From Brevundimonas diminuta 3F5N (GTDB lineage: Bacteria > Pseudomonadota > Alphaproteobacteria > Caulobacterales > Caulobacteraceae): a stretch of DNA of 32,478 bases. The position numbers were made by a program, and so were the translations under genes. The stretch's first letter is position 1. Every line of letters begins with the position of its first letter. The DNA is taken from the NCBI RefSeq assembly GCF_900163625.1, contig NZ_FUIE01000087.1, forward strand, positions 1 through 32,478. The letters are read 5' to 3'. Below, one piece after another: positions 8,718 through 17,464 of this stretch. The notes beneath the pieces were generated by a model. The model was not told the DNA's origin and did no database searches. It worked only from the letters and a program-made list of their open reading frames with translations.

Positions 8718-10817
8718 ATGGCTGACGCGCCCATCCTGATGAAGGACGGCATGGCGCGCCCTACGGGGCGCGACGCGCTCGGCTGGCTGATGCGCGGCGA
8801 GGTCGGCATGGCGATGGGCGTCATCGCCATCATCATGCTGCTGATCCTGCCGGTCCCGAAGATGCTTCTGGATCTGCTGCTGGCCATCTCCCTGGTGTCC
8901 AGCGTCCTGATTCTGATGACGGCCGTGATGATGAAGCGGCCTCTGGACTTCGCCATCTTCCCCACGGTGCTGCTGGTCTCGACCCTGTTCCGGCTGGGTC
9001 TGAACCTGGCCTCGACGCGGCTGATCCTCAGCAACGGTCAGGAAGGCCACGACAGCGCGGGCAAGATCATCCAGGCTTTTGGCGAACTGATGATGGGGGG
9101 CAACTTCATCATCGGGGTGATCATCTTCGCCATCCTGCTGGTGGTGAACTTCGTGGTCATCACCAAGGGCGCCACCCGTATCGCCGAGGTTTCGGCCCGC
9201 TTCACCCTGGACTCCATGCCGGGCAAGCAGATGGCGATCGACGCCGATCTGTCGTCGGGCCTGATCAACGAAGAACAGGCCAAGCTGCGTCGCAAGGAGC
9301 TGGAGCAGGAATCGACCTTCTTCGGGGCCATGGACGGCGCGTCCAAATTCGTGCGCGGCGACGCCGTTGCGGGCCTGATCATCACCTTCATCAACGCCAT
9401 CGGCGGCCTGTTGATCGGTGTGGTTCAGCACGGCATGCCCGCGATGGAGGCGGCCAACACCTATGTCCAGCTGACCGTCGGCGACGGTCTGGTGACGCAG
9501 ATCCCGGCCATCATCGTCTCAGTGGCGGCGGGTTTCCTGGTGACCAAGGCGGGGGTCGAGGGTTCGGCCGACAAGGCCTTCGTCGCCCAGTTGGCCAGCA
9601 ATCCGGTGTCGCTGGGCGTGGTGTCCGGCACGGCGGGTCTGATCGGGCTGATCCCCGGCATGCCGCTGCTGCCGTTCGCCGCCCTGGCGCTGGGCACGGG
9701 CTTCATGGCGTGGAAGCTGGGCCGCGACCGGCTGAAGCCGCCCCCCGCCGAACCGGTGAACCTGAAGCCGAAGGAGGACGTCGAGGAGCCGATCTCCACC
9801 GCCCTGACCATCGATGAGGTGAAGATCGAGCTGGGTTACGCCCTGCTGGCGCTCATCAACGACCTGGAGGGCCGCCGCCTGACGGACCAGATCCGCGCCC
9901 TGCGTCGCTCGCTGGCCCAGGAGTACGGCTTCGTCATGCCCAGCGTGCGCATCCTCGACAACATGCGCCTGTCCAATCAGGGCTACGCCATCCGCATCAA
10001 GGAGATGGACGCAGGTTCGGGCGAGGTGCGCCTCGGCTCGCTGATGGCGATGGACCCGGCCGGGCGTCAGGTCGAGTTGCCCGGCGAGCATACGCGCGAG
10101 CCCGCCTTCGGCCTGCCTGCGACCTGGATCGACGAGTCCCTGCGCGAGGAGGCGACCTTCCGCGGCTACACCATCGTCGACCCCTCGACGGTGCTGACCA
10201 CCCACCTGACCGAAATCCTCAAGGAGAACATGGCTGAGCTGCTCTCCTACGCCGAGGTGCAGAAGCTGCTGAAGGAGCTGAAGGGCGAAGAGCAGAAGCT
10301 GGTCGAGGAACTGATCCCCTCGGTCGTCACCGTGACCACGCTTCAGCGCGTGCTGCAAAGCCTGCTGCGCGAGAAGGTGTCGATCCGCGACCTGCCCGCC
10401 ATCCTGGAAGGCCTGGCCGAGGCGGCGCCGCACACCACCAGCGTCGCCACCCTGGTCGAGCACGTCCGCGGCCGTCTGGCCCGCCAGCTGTGCTGGCAGC
10501 ACAAGGCCGACGACGGCGCCCTGCCCATCGTCACCCTGTCGCCGGAATGGGAGCAGGCCTTCGCCGAGAGCCTGATCGGTCCCGGCGAAGACAAGCAACT
10601 GGCCATGGCGCCCAGCAAGCTTCAGGACTTCATCCGCGCCGTCCGCGACGTGTTCGAACGCGCCGCCATGACGGGCGAGAACCCGGTCCTGCTGACCGGG
10701 CCGCAGGTGCGCCCTTACGTCCGCTCCATCATCGAGCGCTTCCGCGGACAGACGGTGGTGATGAGCCAGAATGAGATTCATCCCAAGGCTCGGCTCAGGA
10801 CGGTCGGTTCAGTCTAA
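8718..10817 (+). CDS. flhA: Flagellar export gate protein FlhA
   Basis: FlhA is the large membrane component of the flagellar type III export gate and docks chaperone-substrate complexes through its cytoplasmic domain. It has 699 residues. A membrane half of roughly 330 residues contains several hydrophobic helices and the family signature RLGLNLASTRLIL. The cytoplasmic linker and four-subdomain C-terminal region follow from about KPPPAEPVNLKPKED to the end, including the conserved ALINDLEGRRLTDQIRALRR and QEYGFVMPSVRI segments, split here for length. The start ATG 8718 fits the family N-terminus. No clear terminator separates it from the kinase gene 54 bases downstream. Confidence 0.96.
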   Translation: MADAPILMKDGMARPTGRDALGWLMRGEVGMAMGVIAIIMLLILPVPKMLLDLLLAISLVSSVLILMTAVMMKRPLDFAIFPTVLLVSTLFRLGLNLASTRLILSNGQEGHDSAGKIIQAFGELMMGGNFIIGVIIFAILLVVNFVVITKGATRIAEVSARFTLDSMPGKQMAIDADLSSGLINEEQAKLRRKELEQESTFFGAMDGASKFVRGDAVAGLIITFINAIGGLLIGVVQHGMPAMEAANTYVQLTVGDGLVTQIPAIIVSVAAGFLVTKAGVEGSADKAFVAQLASNPVSLGVVSGTAGLIGLIPGMPLLPFAALALGTGFMAWKLGRDRLKPPPAEPVNLKPKEDVEEPISTALTIDEVKIELGYALLALINDLEGRRLTDQIRALRRSLAQEYGFVMPSVRILDNMRLSNQGYAIRIKEMDAGSGEVRLGSLMAMDPAGRQVELPGEHTREPAFGLPATWIDESLREEATFRGYTIVDPSTVLTTHLTEILKENMAELLSYAEVQKLLKELKGEEQKLVEELIPSVVTVTTLQRVLQSLLREKVSIRDLPAILEGLAEAAPHTTSVATLVEHVRGRLARQLCWQHKADDGALPIVTLSPEWEQAFAESLIGPGEDKQLAMAPSKLQDFIRAVRDVFERAAMTGENPVLLTGPQVRPYVRSIIERFRGQTVVMSQNEIHPKARLRTVGSV

Positions 10818-10871
10818 GTCGCAGCGTGGTAAAGGCTGGACACGGCTTCGACGGCGAATAAGGTTCGGAGC

Positions 10872-12407
10872 ATGAAACGCATTCGGCCGGCCCTGCGCAC
10901 CTTCGGAATCTTCCTGCGCACCCCGACCCTCAGTCGCTCGATCATCGCCTTGCTGGCCTTGGCGCTGCTGCTGCTTCTGGCCGTCAATACGGCGACGCTG
11001 GTGATGATCCAGCGAACCTCCAACTACAACGACACCGTGGACCACAGCCAGCAGGTGCGCCTGGCGGCCAAGGACACGCTGATGCTGCTGACTGACGCCG
11101 AGACGGGGCAGCGCGGCTTCATGCTGACGGCGCGGACCGAGTATCTGGGCGTGCATGATAACGCTGTCGCCAAGCTGCCGGCGGTGCTCGAGCGTCTGGA
11201 GAGCCTGGTCGCCAACGACGCGGAGTCCTCGGCGCGCGTGGTCAAGGTCAGGCAGATGACGCGGGATCGGCTGGGCCTGATGGATGAAACCATCAACCTG
11301 ACGCGCACGGGCCGTATCGGCGAGGCCGTCTCGCGCATTCGCGGCGGGCAGGGCAAGACTTTGATGGACGCCATGCGCGTCGAACTGGCCGCCATCGACG
11401 CCATTGAAGCAAGACGTCTGGCCGAACGCACCCAGCAGTCGGAATGGGCCCAGGCCGTGACCGTGGCGGTCAACGCCCTGGCCGGGGTGCTGATCCTGGT
11501 GCTGGCGGGGATCAGCGTCTGGCTGGTGCGACGCTATGTGGCCGAGATCGAGGCGGCGCATTTCGAACTGGATCGCGTCAACGCCGGGCTGGAGAACGAG
11601 GTGCGCGATCGCACCGCCGAATTGACCCGCGCCAATGAAGAGATTCAGCGCTTCGCCTATATCGTCAGCCACGATCTGCGCGCGCCCCTGGTCAACGTCA
11701 TGGGCTACACCTCCGAACTGGAGCAGGTCGCCAAACAGCTGGACGAGCAGTTGACGGCGGTTGAGGCCGCCCACCCCGGCTTGGTGGACCCTGAAGCGGT
11801 GCGCGCCGTGCGCGAGGACGCGCCTGAGGCCGTGGGCTTCATCCGCACCTCGACGGCCAAGATGGACCGGCTCATCAACGCCATCCTGCGCTTGTCGCGC
11901 GAGGGGCGCCGGGCCCTGGCGCCGGAGGTGCTGGACATGAGCGGCATGGTCCAGACCATCGCCGATACGGTTCACCATCAGGTCGTGGAGACGGGCGGCG
12001 AGGTGGTGATCGGTCGCCTGCCGGTGCTGGAGAGCGATCGCCTGGCGATCGAGCAGATCTTCGGAAACCTGATCGACAATGCGGTGAAGTATCAGCAGCC
12101 CGACCGCCCGATCCGTGTCGAGGTCCAGGGCCAGGAGACGCCCGGCGGCTGGGTCGAGTATCGCATCAGCGACAATGGCCGGGGCGTGTCGCCCAAGGAT
12201 CACGAGCGGATTTTCGAGCTGTTCCGTCGGGCGGGCAAGCAGGACAAGCCGGGCGAGGGCCTGGGCCTGGCCTTCGTGCGCAACATCGTGCGCCGCCTCG
12301 GCGGCTCCATCGATGTCGAATCAGAACTCGGCCAGGGGTCGACTTTTCATCTGAAATTTCCGAAACGTCTGACTATGCTGGGTGACTACCAAGGAGATCG
12401 TCTGTGA
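10872..12407 (+). CDS. CHASE3-domain sensor histidine kinase
   Basis: This is a membrane-bound sensor kinase of 511 residues. TM1 lies at about 21-46. A periplasmic four-helix CHASE3 domain spans about 50-190, with the typical TDAETGQRGFMLT segment. TM2 lies at about 194-219, followed by a coiled-coil linker (ENEVRDRTAELTRANEE). The HisKA box has H267 in YIVSHDLRAPL. The ATPase domain has the N box GNLIDNAVKYQ, then DNGRGV and GLGLAF. The HisKA style resembles phytochrome-type and other kinases that pair with small stand-alone receivers, and such a receiver overlaps its stop codon by four bases. The ligand is unknown. Confidence 0.9.
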   Translation: MKRIRPALRTFGIFLRTPTLSRSIIALLALALLLLLAVNTATLVMIQRTSNYNDTVDHSQQVRLAAKDTLMLLTDAETGQRGFMLTARTEYLGVHDNAVAKLPAVLERLESLVANDAESSARVVKVRQMTRDRLGLMDETINLTRTGRIGEAVSRIRGGQGKTLMDAMRVELAAIDAIEARRLAERTQQSEWAQAVTVAVNALAGVLILVLAGISVWLVRRYVAEIEAAHFELDRVNAGLENEVRDRTAELTRANEEIQRFAYIVSHDLRAPLVNVMGYTSELEQVAKQLDEQLTAVEAAHPGLVDPEAVRAVREDAPEAVGFIRTSTAKMDRLINAILRLSREGRRALAPEVLDMSGMVQTIADTVHHQVVETGGEVVIGRLPVLESDRLAIEQIFGNLIDNAVKYQQPDRPIRVEVQGQETPGGWVEYRISDNGRGVSPKDHERIFELFRRAGKQDKPGEGLGLAFVRNIVRRLGGSIDVESELGQGSTFHLKFPKRLTMLGDYQGDRL

Positions 12408-12826
12408 GCCACTCGGTGAAGATCGTCATGGTCGAGGACGATCATGGGCACGCCAAGCTCATTGAGAAGAACATCCGGCGGGCGAACATCGCCAACGACA
12501 TCGTTCATTTCGATCATGGCGAGGCGGCGCTCGACTATCTGTTCAGCGACGAGGTGGGGCGCACCGGCCCCCTGCTGATCCTTCTGGACCTGAACCTGCC
12601 GGACATGTCCGGCACGGACATCCTTGATCGGGTCAAGTCCGACGACAATCTGCGCCGCGCGCCCGTGGTCGTGCTGACCACCACCGACGACAAGGTCGAG
12701 ATCCAGCGCTGCTATGATCTGGGCTGCAACGTCTACATCACCAAGCCGGTGGACTATGAGGCTTTCGCCGGCGCCATCCGCCAGCTGGGCCTGTTCCTGT
12801 CGGTCATGCAGGCGCCAGAGATCTGA
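12404..12826 (+). CDS. Single-domain response regulator (Rcp1-like receiver)
   Basis: The 140-residue protein is one receiver domain with no output domain. The acidic pocket is E11-D12-D13, the phospho-acceptor D62 lies in [11 protein letters not shown], the switch Thr lies in VVLTTTDD and the conserved lysine is K114 in YITKP. The insertion around [12 protein letters not shown] and the LPDMSG pattern are typical of Rcp1-type receivers that serve phytochrome-like kinases. GTG 12404 overlaps the kinase stop as GTGA, so translation is coupled and the upstream CHASE3 kinase is its likely partner. It may pass phosphate on, dock a target or act as a sink; the sequence does not say which. Confidence 0.9.
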   Translation: MSHSVKIVMVEDDHGHAKLIEKNIRRANIANDIVHFDHGEAALDYLFSDEVGRTGPLLILLDLNLPDMSGTDILDRVKSDDNLRRAPVVVLTTTDDKVEIQRCYDLGCNVYITKPVDYEAFAGAIRQLGLFLSVMQAPEI

Positions 12827-12830
12827 CGCC

Positions 12831-13874
12831 GTGACGGAACCGGGGGCCGCCATACGTCTCTTGTATATCGACGACGACCGGGGCTTGTCCCGGTTGGTCC
12901 AGAAGGAGCTTGGCCGCCACGGCTATGAGGTCGTCTGCGCGCCCGACGCGGACAGCGGCTATGAGGTGCTGAAGGCGGGCCAGTTCGATGTCTGCGCCCT
13001 GGACCACTACATGCCGGGCCGCGAAGGTCTGGACGTCCTGCCCGACATCCTGGCCCTGCCGACGCCGCCGCCGGTGGTCTATGTGACGGGCGCTCAGGAC
13101 GGCCGCATCGCCGTCGCCGCCCTGCGTGCAGGGGCCGCCGACTACGTCATCAAGGACGTGTCCGAGGACTTCACCGCCCTGTTGCGCTCAGCCGTCGAGG
13201 ACGCCCTGCTGCGGCGTCGTCTGGAACGCGAGAACGAAGAGGCGCATGAAGAGGTTCGCCAGGCGCGCGACCGCGCCGAGGCCCTGCTGCGCGAGGTGAA
13301 CCATCGCGTCGGCAACTCCCTGCAACTGGTGTCCAGCTTCATCTCCCTGCAACTGCGCCAACTGGCTGACGAGGGCGCGCGCGACGCCCTGCGAGAGGCG
13401 CAAGTGCGGATCGAGGCTGTGGCCCATGTTCACCGGCGCCTCTACACCTCGGCTGATGTCGAGCGGGTGCAGATGGATGAATACCTGGCCGGCCTGATCG
13501 AGGAGCTGGGCAAGTCCATCGGCCCCGAGGACGGCGGGCCGCGGCTGGCGTTGCGCGCCGAGGCCTTGCAGGTGACGACCGATCAGGCCGTCTCCCTGGG
13601 CGTCATCGTGACGGAACTGGTCACCAACGCCGTCAAATACGCCTATGAGCCGGGCGCGGCAGGCGAGATTCGTGTGATCCTGGCGCGTGTCGAGGATGGA
13701 CGACGCGCCCAGCTGACGGTCGAGGATGACGGACCCGGCCTGGGCGACGGTCTGCCCAAGGGCACGGGTCTGGGCTCCAAGATCATCTCGGCCATGGCGG
13801 GCGGACTGCGCTCGGCGATCGAGGTGGATCCGGCCCATCATGGCGTGCGCGCCCGTCTGGCGTTTGATCTCTGA
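12831..13874 (+). CDS. Receiver-HisKA_2/HWE-type hybrid histidine kinase
   Basis: A soluble 347-residue protein with an N-terminal receiver joined to a kinase. The receiver has Y12-I-D-D-D, phospho-acceptor D58 in CALDHYMPG and K109 in VIKD. A coiled coil (about 125-152) leads to the dimerisation helix with H158 in [12 protein letters not shown], characteristic of the HisKA_2/HWE group. The ATPase domain has [12 protein letters not shown] and DDGPGLGDG. Kinases of this group often feed the PhyR/EcfG general stress response of alphaproteobacteria, but no phyR, nepR or ecfG gene is in the window, so that link is inference. GTG 12831 starts 4 bases after the receiver gene stop. There are no membrane segments. 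Confidence 0.88.
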   Translation: MTEPGAAIRLLYIDDDRGLSRLVQKELGRHGYEVVCAPDADSGYEVLKAGQFDVCALDHYMPGREGLDVLPDILALPTPPPVVYVTGAQDGRIAVAALRAGAADYVIKDVSEDFTALLRSAVEDALLRRRLERENEEAHEEVRQARDRAEALLREVNHRVGNSLQLVSSFISLQLRQLADEGARDALREAQVRIEAVAHVHRRLYTSADVERVQMDEYLAGLIEELGKSIGPEDGGPRLALRAEALQVTTDQAVSLGVIVTELVTNAVKYAYEPGAAGEIRVILARVEDGRRAQLTVEDDGPGLGDGLPKGTGLGSKIISAMAGGLRSAIEVDPAHHGVRARLAFDL

Positions 13875-13924
13875 CGACGCTTTGGGGGTTTCGTCCAGCG
13901 ACGCGGCAGGGTTAATCTCCCACG

Positions 13925-14401
13925 ATGAAGCTTCAGTTTGGCACGGCCCGTCCCGGTCTCGATTACATCCACCGCCCCGCTGTCTTCGGCATCGCCGAGC
14001 GTGAAGGCCGCCTGGCCTGCGTGCGCGTGGATCGCGGCGACGGGCACGCCTATTTCGATCTGCCCGGCGGCGCCCTTGACGGCGAAGAGACGGAACAGCA
14101 GGCCCTTGTGCGCGAGTTCGCCGAGGAGACCGGCCTGATCATCCAGCCGGTCGACCGTCTGACCGAGGCGGCGCAGTACTTCCTCAAGTCGGACGGTACG
14201 CCGGTCAACAACGTCGGCGGCGTCTGGCTCGTGAACGTGACCGGCGCCGATCCCTCGGCCAAGCAGGAAGCGGACCATGAGCTGGTCTGGCTGGAGCCGC
14301 TGCGCGCCCTGTTCAGCCTGCGCCATGAGGCGCACAGCTGGGCCGTCGCACGCTGGCTGCGCGGCAGGCATGCGTCAGCCACGGCTGCGGAACCTCGCTA
14401 G
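13925..14401 (+). CDS. Nudix hydrolase
   Basis: This is a Mg-dependent hydrolase of nucleoside diphosphates linked to another group; the substrate is unknown. The Nudix box fits the consensus G-x5-E-x7-RE-U-x-EE-x-G-U exactly: G49, E55, R63-E64, E67-E68, G70 and L71. At 158 residues it is a single-domain member. A MutT-like cleaning role is possible, but no selective residue supports it. It lies 50 bases after the hybrid kinase with no visible terminator between. A candidate EcfG promoter for csbD overlaps its last codons. Confidence 0.9.
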   Translation: MKLQFGTARPGLDYIHRPAVFGIAEREGRLACVRVDRGDGHAYFDLPGGALDGEETEQQALVREFAEETGLIIQPVDRLTEAAQYFLKSDGTPVNNVGGVWLVNVTGADPSAKQEADHELVWLEPLRALFSLRHEAHSWAVARWLRGRHASATAAEPR

Positions 14402-14413
14402 AGAAAAAGGGTT
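14389..14413 (+). promoter_or_regulatory. Candidate EcfG (sigma-T) promoter of the csbD-like gene
   Basis: GGAAC at 14389-14393, 16 bases, then GGTT at 14410-14413 closely follows the alphaproteobacterial general-stress promoter GGAAC-N16/17-CGTT, with one mismatch in the -10. It sits 53 bases before the start codon of a CsbD-like gene, a family often induced by general stress. Confidence 0.5.
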
Positions 14414-14465
14414 GTTTTCCTTGAGGGCCGCCAGTCCCGGCGGTCCGCAAGACAGGGAGCTCCCC

Positions 14466-14648
14466 ATGCCCGACCACGACCGTATCGAAGGCGCCGCCAA
14501 GAACATCGGCGGCAAGCTCAAGGAAGCCGCCGGCAAGCTGACCGGTGATGAAAAGCTGAAAGCCGAAGGCCGCGCCGATCAGGTGGCGGGCAAGGTCCAG
14601 AACGCCGTCGGCGGCGTGAAGGACGCGCTGAAGGGCGACAAGGGCTGA
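14466..14648 (+). CDS. CsbD-like small stress protein
   Basis: A 60-residue, highly charged protein of the CsbD family (named for a sigma-B-controlled Bacillus protein), whose molecular function is unknown. The family pattern DRIEGAAKNIGGKLKEAAGK is followed by LTGDEKLKAEGRADQVAGK and a Gly/Lys-rich end, predicted to form extended amphipathic helices. ATG 14466 has GGGAGCT just upstream. The gene has its own stress-type promoter candidate and ends at a strong hairpin. This points to a monocistronic, stress-induced gene. Confidence 0.9.
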   Translation: MPDHDRIEGAAKNIGGKLKEAAGKLTGDEKLKAEGRADQVAGKVQNAVGGVKDALKGDKG

Positions 14649-14660
14649 CTTCGTCCAGCT

Positions 14661-14697
14661 CGGCCGCCGCCCTTGCGCGGCGGCGGCCGAGCCTTTT
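14661..14697. terminator. Terminator between convergent csbD-like and serine hydrolase genes
   Basis: A 10-bp GC-rich stem, CGGCCGCCGC at 14661-14670 with GCGGCGGCCG at 14680-14689, is followed on the plus strand by AGCCTTTT. It lies 13 bases after the csbD-like stop and immediately beyond the minus-strand hydrolase stop, so it may also slow minus-strand transcripts, although it lacks a T-run on that side. Confidence 0.7.
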
Positions 14698-16210
14698 AGC
14701 GGCGGAAGAAACGCTCGCCCTTGAAAGTCAGGCTGTGGGGGCCGTCGAAGACGATGACCTGTCCCTGAAAGGGGATCAGTTCTACCCGCAGACTCTCCGC
14801 CTCGGTGAAGGCTTCGGCCTGCGCTCGCATCACGCCCGCGCGGATATCCAGCCCGCTGCCCGTTTCGATCACCTCAATCGTCCCGTAGGCGGCGTTCTCA
14901 TAGAGCCCGGCATAGGCGCTGTTGGGCCGAGATAGCGGCCAGTTCCGCGCTGCACGCTCGATCTTTGCGCGAGCCAGCGCTGCTTGTCTCTGATTCCGTC
15001 GCTCGACTAAGGCGGCCAGTTCCGCCTCATAGGCCGCCTCCAGATCCGCCCGTCCCGACAGGCGATCATAGACGTAGTTGGCGACGACGTCGGCCAGTTC
15101 GCCTGCGACCAGATCCTCATTGATCATCACCGCCACGCCGACCCGGCGTTCCGGCATGAAGGAGACGTGCGCCCGCGATCCGGCGAAATTGCCGAAATGA
15201 TGGATCAGCACGTCCTGACCGTATCGCCCTCGCTGCCAGCCCAGGCCATAGCCGTCGCGATGATAGGCGCCGAACTGCTGATCCTGCGCCGCTCGCACCA
15301 CGTGGGTCGAGGCGACTAGCCCCTGGGGAAGGGCGCGCCGCCCGTCGATGACGCCGTCGTTGATCTGCAACTCCAGCCAGCGCGCCATGTCGTGGGCGGT
15401 CGAGATCAGGCCACCGGCCGACTGCATGGTGGCGTCGACCTTCTGCAGACGGCTGGCTTCGGGTGTCGGTCCGTCGCCGAAATGGCCGGCCGCCAACACG
15501 CCTTGGCCCTGGGCCCGCGACACGCGCGCGGTGGTATGCGTCATCCCGGCGGGCGTCAGAACCTCGTTCTCAACCATGGCGCGCCAGTCCTCGCCCGTGC
15601 GCGCTTCCAGCAGGATGGTCGCCAGGTTGTAGCCGACGTTGGTGTAGCGAAACACGCCGTGCGGCGCCGCGACGTTGGGCGTGGTGCGCGCCAGCAGCCC
15701 GTGCATGATCTGCGGCGTATGCTCGCCGGAATAGGCGGCCCGAAACGCGATCGCGTCGTTATCCAGACCGGCGCGATGGCTCAGTAGGTCGGTCAAGCTG
15801 GTCGCCTTCGCCAGATCCGTCGGCAAGCCCGACCCCGGCGACCACTCGTCTACGGGCGCGTCCAGGTTGACCTCGCCTCGCGTCGCCATCGCGGCGAAGC
15901 CCAGGGCGGTGAAGGCCTTGGTCGCCGAGGCGATGTAGAAGCCGGTGTTCGAATCCACCCTCGCCCCTGACCGGATGTCGGCGACCCCGTATCCTGTCGT
16001 CATGAGGGTTTCATCGCCCTCGACAACGGCCAGGGCCAGCCCCGGCGCCGCCTCGACCCGCGCCATCGCTTGCCCGACGAAGGCGTCGATATCGGCGACG
16101 GCTTCCCTGCGCGTCTTGGGGATTTCAGCGTGGCCGACAGACCCCCACGTCGCCATGGCGATGAAGGCGGCGACTCTCAGGCGGGCGCTCGTGGTGCGGC
16201 TGATGTGCAT
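14696..16210 (-). CDS. Secreted serine hydrolase of the class C beta-lactamase/PBP fold
   Basis: The 504-residue protein starts with a signal peptide (cleavage likely after GHA, about residue 28) and so acts in the periplasm or outside. The penicillin-binding fold shows S95-A-T-K98 (SxxK), Y189-T-N191 (the YxN motif) and, later, HHFGNFAG in the position of the third motif. A C-terminal domain of about 130 residues ends in a beta-rich segment. Such proteins include esterases, D-aminopeptidases and peptidases; most are not antibiotic-resistance enzymes. The start is supported by AGGGAGGAAG a few bases upstream. It is last in a same-strand group with the VWA and GNAT genes, 56 bases after the VWA stop. 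Confidence 0.88.
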   Translation of the reverse strand: MHISRTTSARLRVAAFIAMATWGSVGHAEIPKTRREAVADIDAFVGQAMARVEAAPGLALAVVEGDETLMTTGYGVADIRSGARVDSNTGFYIASATKAFTALGFAAMATRGEVNLDAPVDEWSPGSGLPTDLAKATSLTDLLSHRAGLDNDAIAFRAAYSGEHTPQIMHGLLARTTPNVAAPHGVFRYTNVGYNLATILLEARTGEDWRAMVENEVLTPAGMTHTTARVSRAQGQGVLAAGHFGDGPTPEASRLQKVDATMQSAGGLISTAHDMARWLELQINDGVIDGRRALPQGLVASTHVVRAAQDQQFGAYHRDGYGLGWQRGRYGQDVLIHHFGNFAGSRAHVSFMPERRVGVAVMINEDLVAGELADVVANYVYDRLSGRADLEAAYEAELAALVERRNQRQAALARAKIERAARNWPLSRPNSAYAGLYENAAYGTIEVIETGSGLDIRAGVMRAQAEAFTEAESLRVELIPFQGQVIVFDGPHSLTFKGERFFRR

Positions 16211-16266
16211 CTGGCTTCCTCCCTACGGTCAGAGGCAGGCAGAAGGCGTTTTGGATGCAGGGGCGT

Positions 16267-17445
16267 TTACCGCGCCAGGGTCCGCATGGCCCGCTCCAGT
16301 CCCTCCAGCGTCAGGGGGAACATGCGGTGCTCCATCACCTCGCCGATCAGGCTGACCGAGGGGGTGTAGGACCAGTGGCGTTCGGGGACGGGGTTCAGCC
16401 AGACCGACTTGTCCCACTGTTCGCGGGCGCGTTTCAGCCAGACGGCGCCGGCTTCCTCATTCCAGTGCTCGACCGAGCCGCCGGGCATGGTCACTTCATA
16501 AGGCGACATGGTTGCGTCGCCGACGAAGATGGCGCGCCAGTCGCCGGGGTATTTGTGGATCAGATCCCAGGTGGGGAGGCGTTCGCTGTGGCGGCGCCGG
16601 TTGTCCTTCCACACCCCTTCGTAGAGGCAGTTGTGGAAGTAGAAGAACTCCAGGTTCTTGAATTCCGTCCGCGCGGCCGAGAACAGCTCTTCACACAGCT
16701 GGATATGGCCGTCCATCGAGCCGCCGACGTCGAGGAACAACAGCACCTTGATGGTGTTGCGCCGCTCGGGCCGCATGTGAATGTCCAGCCAGCCCTGACG
16801 GGCCGTACCGTCGATGGTGCCGTCGATGTCCAGTTCCTCGGCCGCGCCTTCGCGGGCGAAGCGGCGCAGGCGACGCAGAGCCACCTTGATGTTGCGCGTG
16901 CCCAGTTCGACCGTGTCGTCGAGATTGCGATACTCGCGCTTTTCCCAGACCTTGACCGCGCGGCCGTGACGTCCGGGGCCGCCGATGCGGACGCCCTCGG
17001 GATTGTAGCCGCCGTGGCCGAAGGGGCTGGTTCCGCCCGTACCGATCCAGCGGTTGCCGCCTTGGTGGCGCTCCTTCTGCTCCTCCAGACGCTGCTTCAG
17101 CGTCTCCATCAACTGCTCGAACCCGCCGAGCGCCTCGATCTGGGCCTTCTCTTCGTCGGTCAGGTATTTTTCGGTCAGCAGGCGCAGCCAATCCTCGGGG
17201 ATGTCGGCGGTGATCTCCTCGCCGGGGCTGACGCCCTCCAGTCCCTTGAACACCTTGCCGAAGACCTGATCGAAGCGGTCGTAGTGCTTCTCGTCCTTGA
17301 CCAGGACGGCGCGCGACAGGTGGTAGAAGGCCTCGACGTTGCGCCCGGCCACGCCCTTGTCCATGGCCTCCATCAGATGGAGCCATTCCTTGAGCGACAC
17401 AGGCACCTTGGCCTCGCGCAGGGCGGTGAAAAAGGGCAGGAGCAT
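16267..17445 (-). CDS. CoxE-like VWA domain protein
   Basis: A 392-residue cytoplasmic protein with a helical N-terminal half and a C-terminal von Willebrand A domain. The MIDAS segment reads LFLDVGGSMDGH (D239-x-G-x-S243) rather than the classic DxSxS, a form I associate with the COG3552/CoxE-like group. The middle (about 125-165) is Gly/Arg-rich and probably disordered. Proteins of this group usually work with a MoxR-type AAA+ ATPase in metal-centre insertion or protein remodelling, but no such ATPase is in the window. It starts 19 bases after the GNAT gene stop on the same strand, so the two are probably cotranscribed. The function here is unknown. Confidence 0.85.
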   Translation of the reverse strand: MLLPFFTALREAKVPVSLKEWLHLMEAMDKGVAGRNVEAFYHLSRAVLVKDEKHYDRFDQVFGKVFKGLEGVSPGEEITADIPEDWLRLLTEKYLTDEEKAQIEALGGFEQLMETLKQRLEEQKERHQGGNRWIGTGGTSPFGHGGYNPEGVRIGGPGRHGRAVKVWEKREYRNLDDTVELGTRNIKVALRRLRRFAREGAAEELDIDGTIDGTARQGWLDIHMRPERRNTIKVLLFLDVGGSMDGHIQLCEELFSAARTEFKNLEFFYFHNCLYEGVWKDNRRRHSERLPTWDLIHKYPGDWRAIFVGDATMSPYEVTMPGGSVEHWNEEAGAVWLKRAREQWDKSVWLNPVPERHWSYTPSVSLIGEVMEHRMFPLTLEGLERAMRTLAR

Positions 17446-17464
17446 GGTTCAGACTGGCCCCGGC

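Noticed and set aside
7786..16210. Two beta-lactamase-fold genes (7786-8670 and 14696-16210) read as a resistance island
   Set aside because: They belong to different classes, are 6 kb apart on opposite strands, and have no transposase, integrase or shift in base composition around them. The second is a generic SxxK serine hydrolase.
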